This document shows, piece after piece, positions 63,801-64,000 of a DNA stretch of 64,000 bases. Origin of the DNA: Galbibacter pacificus (GTDB lineage Bacteria > Bacteroidota > Bacteroidia > Flavobacteriales > Flavobacteriaceae); NCBI RefSeq assembly GCF_029603155.1, contig NZ_JAPMUA010000001.1:434001-498000 (forward strand). Reading direction: 5' to 3'. The notes under the pieces were generated by a model that saw nothing but the letters and a program-made list of their open reading frames with translations, was not told the DNA's origin and did not search any database. Positions within the stretch are counted from its first letter, which is position 1. Each line of letters begins with the position of its first letter. The position numbers and the translations under genes are program-made.

Positions 63801-63929
63801 ACAACCAACCTGTTGACCTTCGCCGCTTTAAATGATTTTGATGTGGATCCTGAAGAAGTTATAGGTGGACGTGCCGAACGTTATCCACAGACTTCATTGA
63901 CTACCTTGGGTGTGAACATTAATTTTTAG
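60804..63929 (+). CDS. SusC/RagA-family TonB-dependent transporter
   Basis: 1041 residues. Signal peptide ends near SANA; carboxypeptidase-like domain about 55-135 (GVPLPGANIVEKGTSNGVTADF), plug (VVIGYGTQKKVSLTSAV, IRGVTTLSNNDPLVIVDG, VLKDASSTAIYGSRASNGVV) and barrel ending TLGVNINF. No STN domain. Controlled by the LacI regulator through operator O4 (inference). It closely resembles in motif spacing the STN-SusC at 26100 apart from the missing N-terminal domain. Confidence 0.95.
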   Translation: MKNTFYAKGYYLKVIPKIWFLSCILMMGTYHSANAHRPIDTVRMDQNKDIYQQSVTGIVTDEQGVPLPGANIVEKGTSNGVTADFDGNFSIDISNGNAVLIVSYIGFETQEVAVDGQANLEILLKENAAKLDEVVVIGYGTQKKVSLTSAVGTVDGETLEKRTVKNVQQSLQGNVSGLTIQDQGGAPGTSRMTMRIRGVTTLSNNDPLVIVDGIEQDLTYLNPNDIESVSVLKDASSTAIYGSRASNGVVLVTTKRAKEGKLNVSWNSYYAIQKSNNQPEHMGLEDYMRMQNVAWTNSSGSPIYTEEYIQEYIHATDRLKYPLPNTWFKEVLHPAPQTSKALSISGGTENIKSLVSLRHLDQEGIIPNSDSKISELRMNTDFKLSPKLNFSADFNYRHQSATNPLDVDHVINGMLQNSQWTVPVYPDGTYGVSADGSSPLVRANLDGTAKDYQDYFLGNLKGIWEIVGGLKFTLQYSLRATFDKSKDFSNKYQVLDYYDPGKVLVNKPINSLTEGRSDMRETTLNGLLNYTKTFGNHDFNVLLGYSEIENKASNLSAYRQEFYSNDIQSISQGANDGTKDNSGIDVEWSLRSYFGRLNYSYMNKYLFEANVRYDGSSRFAKGNQYSTFPSFSTGWRLSEENFWSGLKNTFNEFKLRGSYGKSGNQAVDPYSFLATYNLQSYSFGENPAVGYRQTDLANRDISWETTTQTDVGLDLQMLTNRITLSVDYYHKKTEDILLEVPVPATLGLYASAQNIGRVDNKGWEFTLGLRNSFNEFNINSNFNFSINNNEVIDLGGTGPYIYGLYEGNAYLGGANESRVTTRVGLPIHSWWGYKTDGYFQTQEEVANYPTIISDAQPGDVKFLDENGDGKITPDDMVNLGQSFPKYNFGANFDFSYKAFALNIQLQGAAGYKARVGGALAEMGIWGGFTHKVTGDYWTPDNPDARFPRPLKFDLRNIIMADRDLLDGAYLRVKNVQLSYKLPVAFTSVLGIRDASLYVSTTNLLTFAALNDFDVDPEEVIGGRAERYPQTSLTTLGVNINF

Positions 63930-63961
63930 AGAATATTGAAAAAAACATAAACTTTACAAAA

Positions 63962-64000
63962 ATGAAAAACTTAAAATATTTCATACTGATAACCTTTATA
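63962..64000 (+). CDS. SusD-family lipoprotein, only the first codons in the window
   Basis: ATG at 63962, 32 bases after the SusC stop, opens MKNLKYFILITFI, a lipoprotein-like signal start that runs off the window. The position directly after SusC makes SusD almost certain by gene order; the visible 13 codons themselves only show a hydrophobic N-terminus. Confidence 0.7.
   Translation, partial: MKNLKYFILITFI

Noticed and set aside
1..64000. CRISPR array, rRNA or prophage
   Set aside because: No regularly spaced repeats, no rRNA-like sequence and no phage structural genes were seen; the single XRE-like gene is not enough for a prophage.

Overview
The window is from a bacterium of the phylum Bacteroidota, most probably a Flavobacteriia member. 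Evidence for this is four SusC/SusD-type outer-membrane pairs (one cut by the window end), many SPII lipoproteins, an ECF sigma/FecR/STN-TonB signalling set, a type IX secretion (type B) C-terminal domain, absence of Shine-Dalgarno sites, and promoter elements of the Bacteroidota type (TAnnTTTG with an upstream TTTG). The DNA is AT-rich. I cannot name the genus from sequence alone.

Layout. (1) 1-10115: sialoglycan operon on the + strand: a sialic-acid mutarotase/sodium symporter fusion (5' end outside the window), two sialidases, a PKD/lectin-fold lipoprotein and a GH2 beta-galactosidase. The order fits removal of terminal sialic acid, then galactose, with uptake of the freed sialic acid. (2) 10349-23909: a glycerol-phosphate locus: DeoR-family regulator, SGNH esterase, then on the - strand SusC, SusD, glycerophosphodiester phosphodiesterase and secreted HAD phosphatase, and divergently glpD, glpK, glpF and a phospholipase-D-like lipoprotein. 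Together these look like a SusCD system for phospholipid-derived glycerophosphodiesters or a similar phosphodiester polymer rather than for a glycan. (3) 24252-33249: ECF sigma factor, FecR anti-sigma, STN-containing SusC, SusD and one sulfatase. (4) 33396-44954: a TPR/membrane/HTH regulator divergent from a lipoprotein, a secreted Ig-like protein, SusC, SusD, a GH71/99-like enzyme and GH97, ended by a strong terminator. (5) 45168-47754: an exported sugar isomerase/epimerase-like lipoprotein and a GH20 hexosaminidase.

From the tRNA-Arg at 47954 onward the character changes to accessory DNA: a truncated secreted-protein gene, an insertion-sequence remnant fused into a broken AraC-like gene, an AbiE-type toxin-antitoxin pair, a three-gene secreted adhesin-like operon with a T9SS type B domain, a small XRE-like gene and several small unknown genes. 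(6) 57081-64000: a LacI-family regulator, a TIM-barrel/FGE-fold fusion protein, a SusC and the first codons of a SusD. Four copies of an ACAAACGTTTGT-like palindrome tie this last group into one LacI regulon.

The most interesting items are the phosphodiester SusCD locus, the LacI regulon whose operator contains the -33 box, the fusion of a TIM barrel to an FGE fold lacking its cysteines, long-loop inverted repeats that recur inside the SusCD operons, and a duplicated leader element with a compensatory base change flanking the AbiE region.
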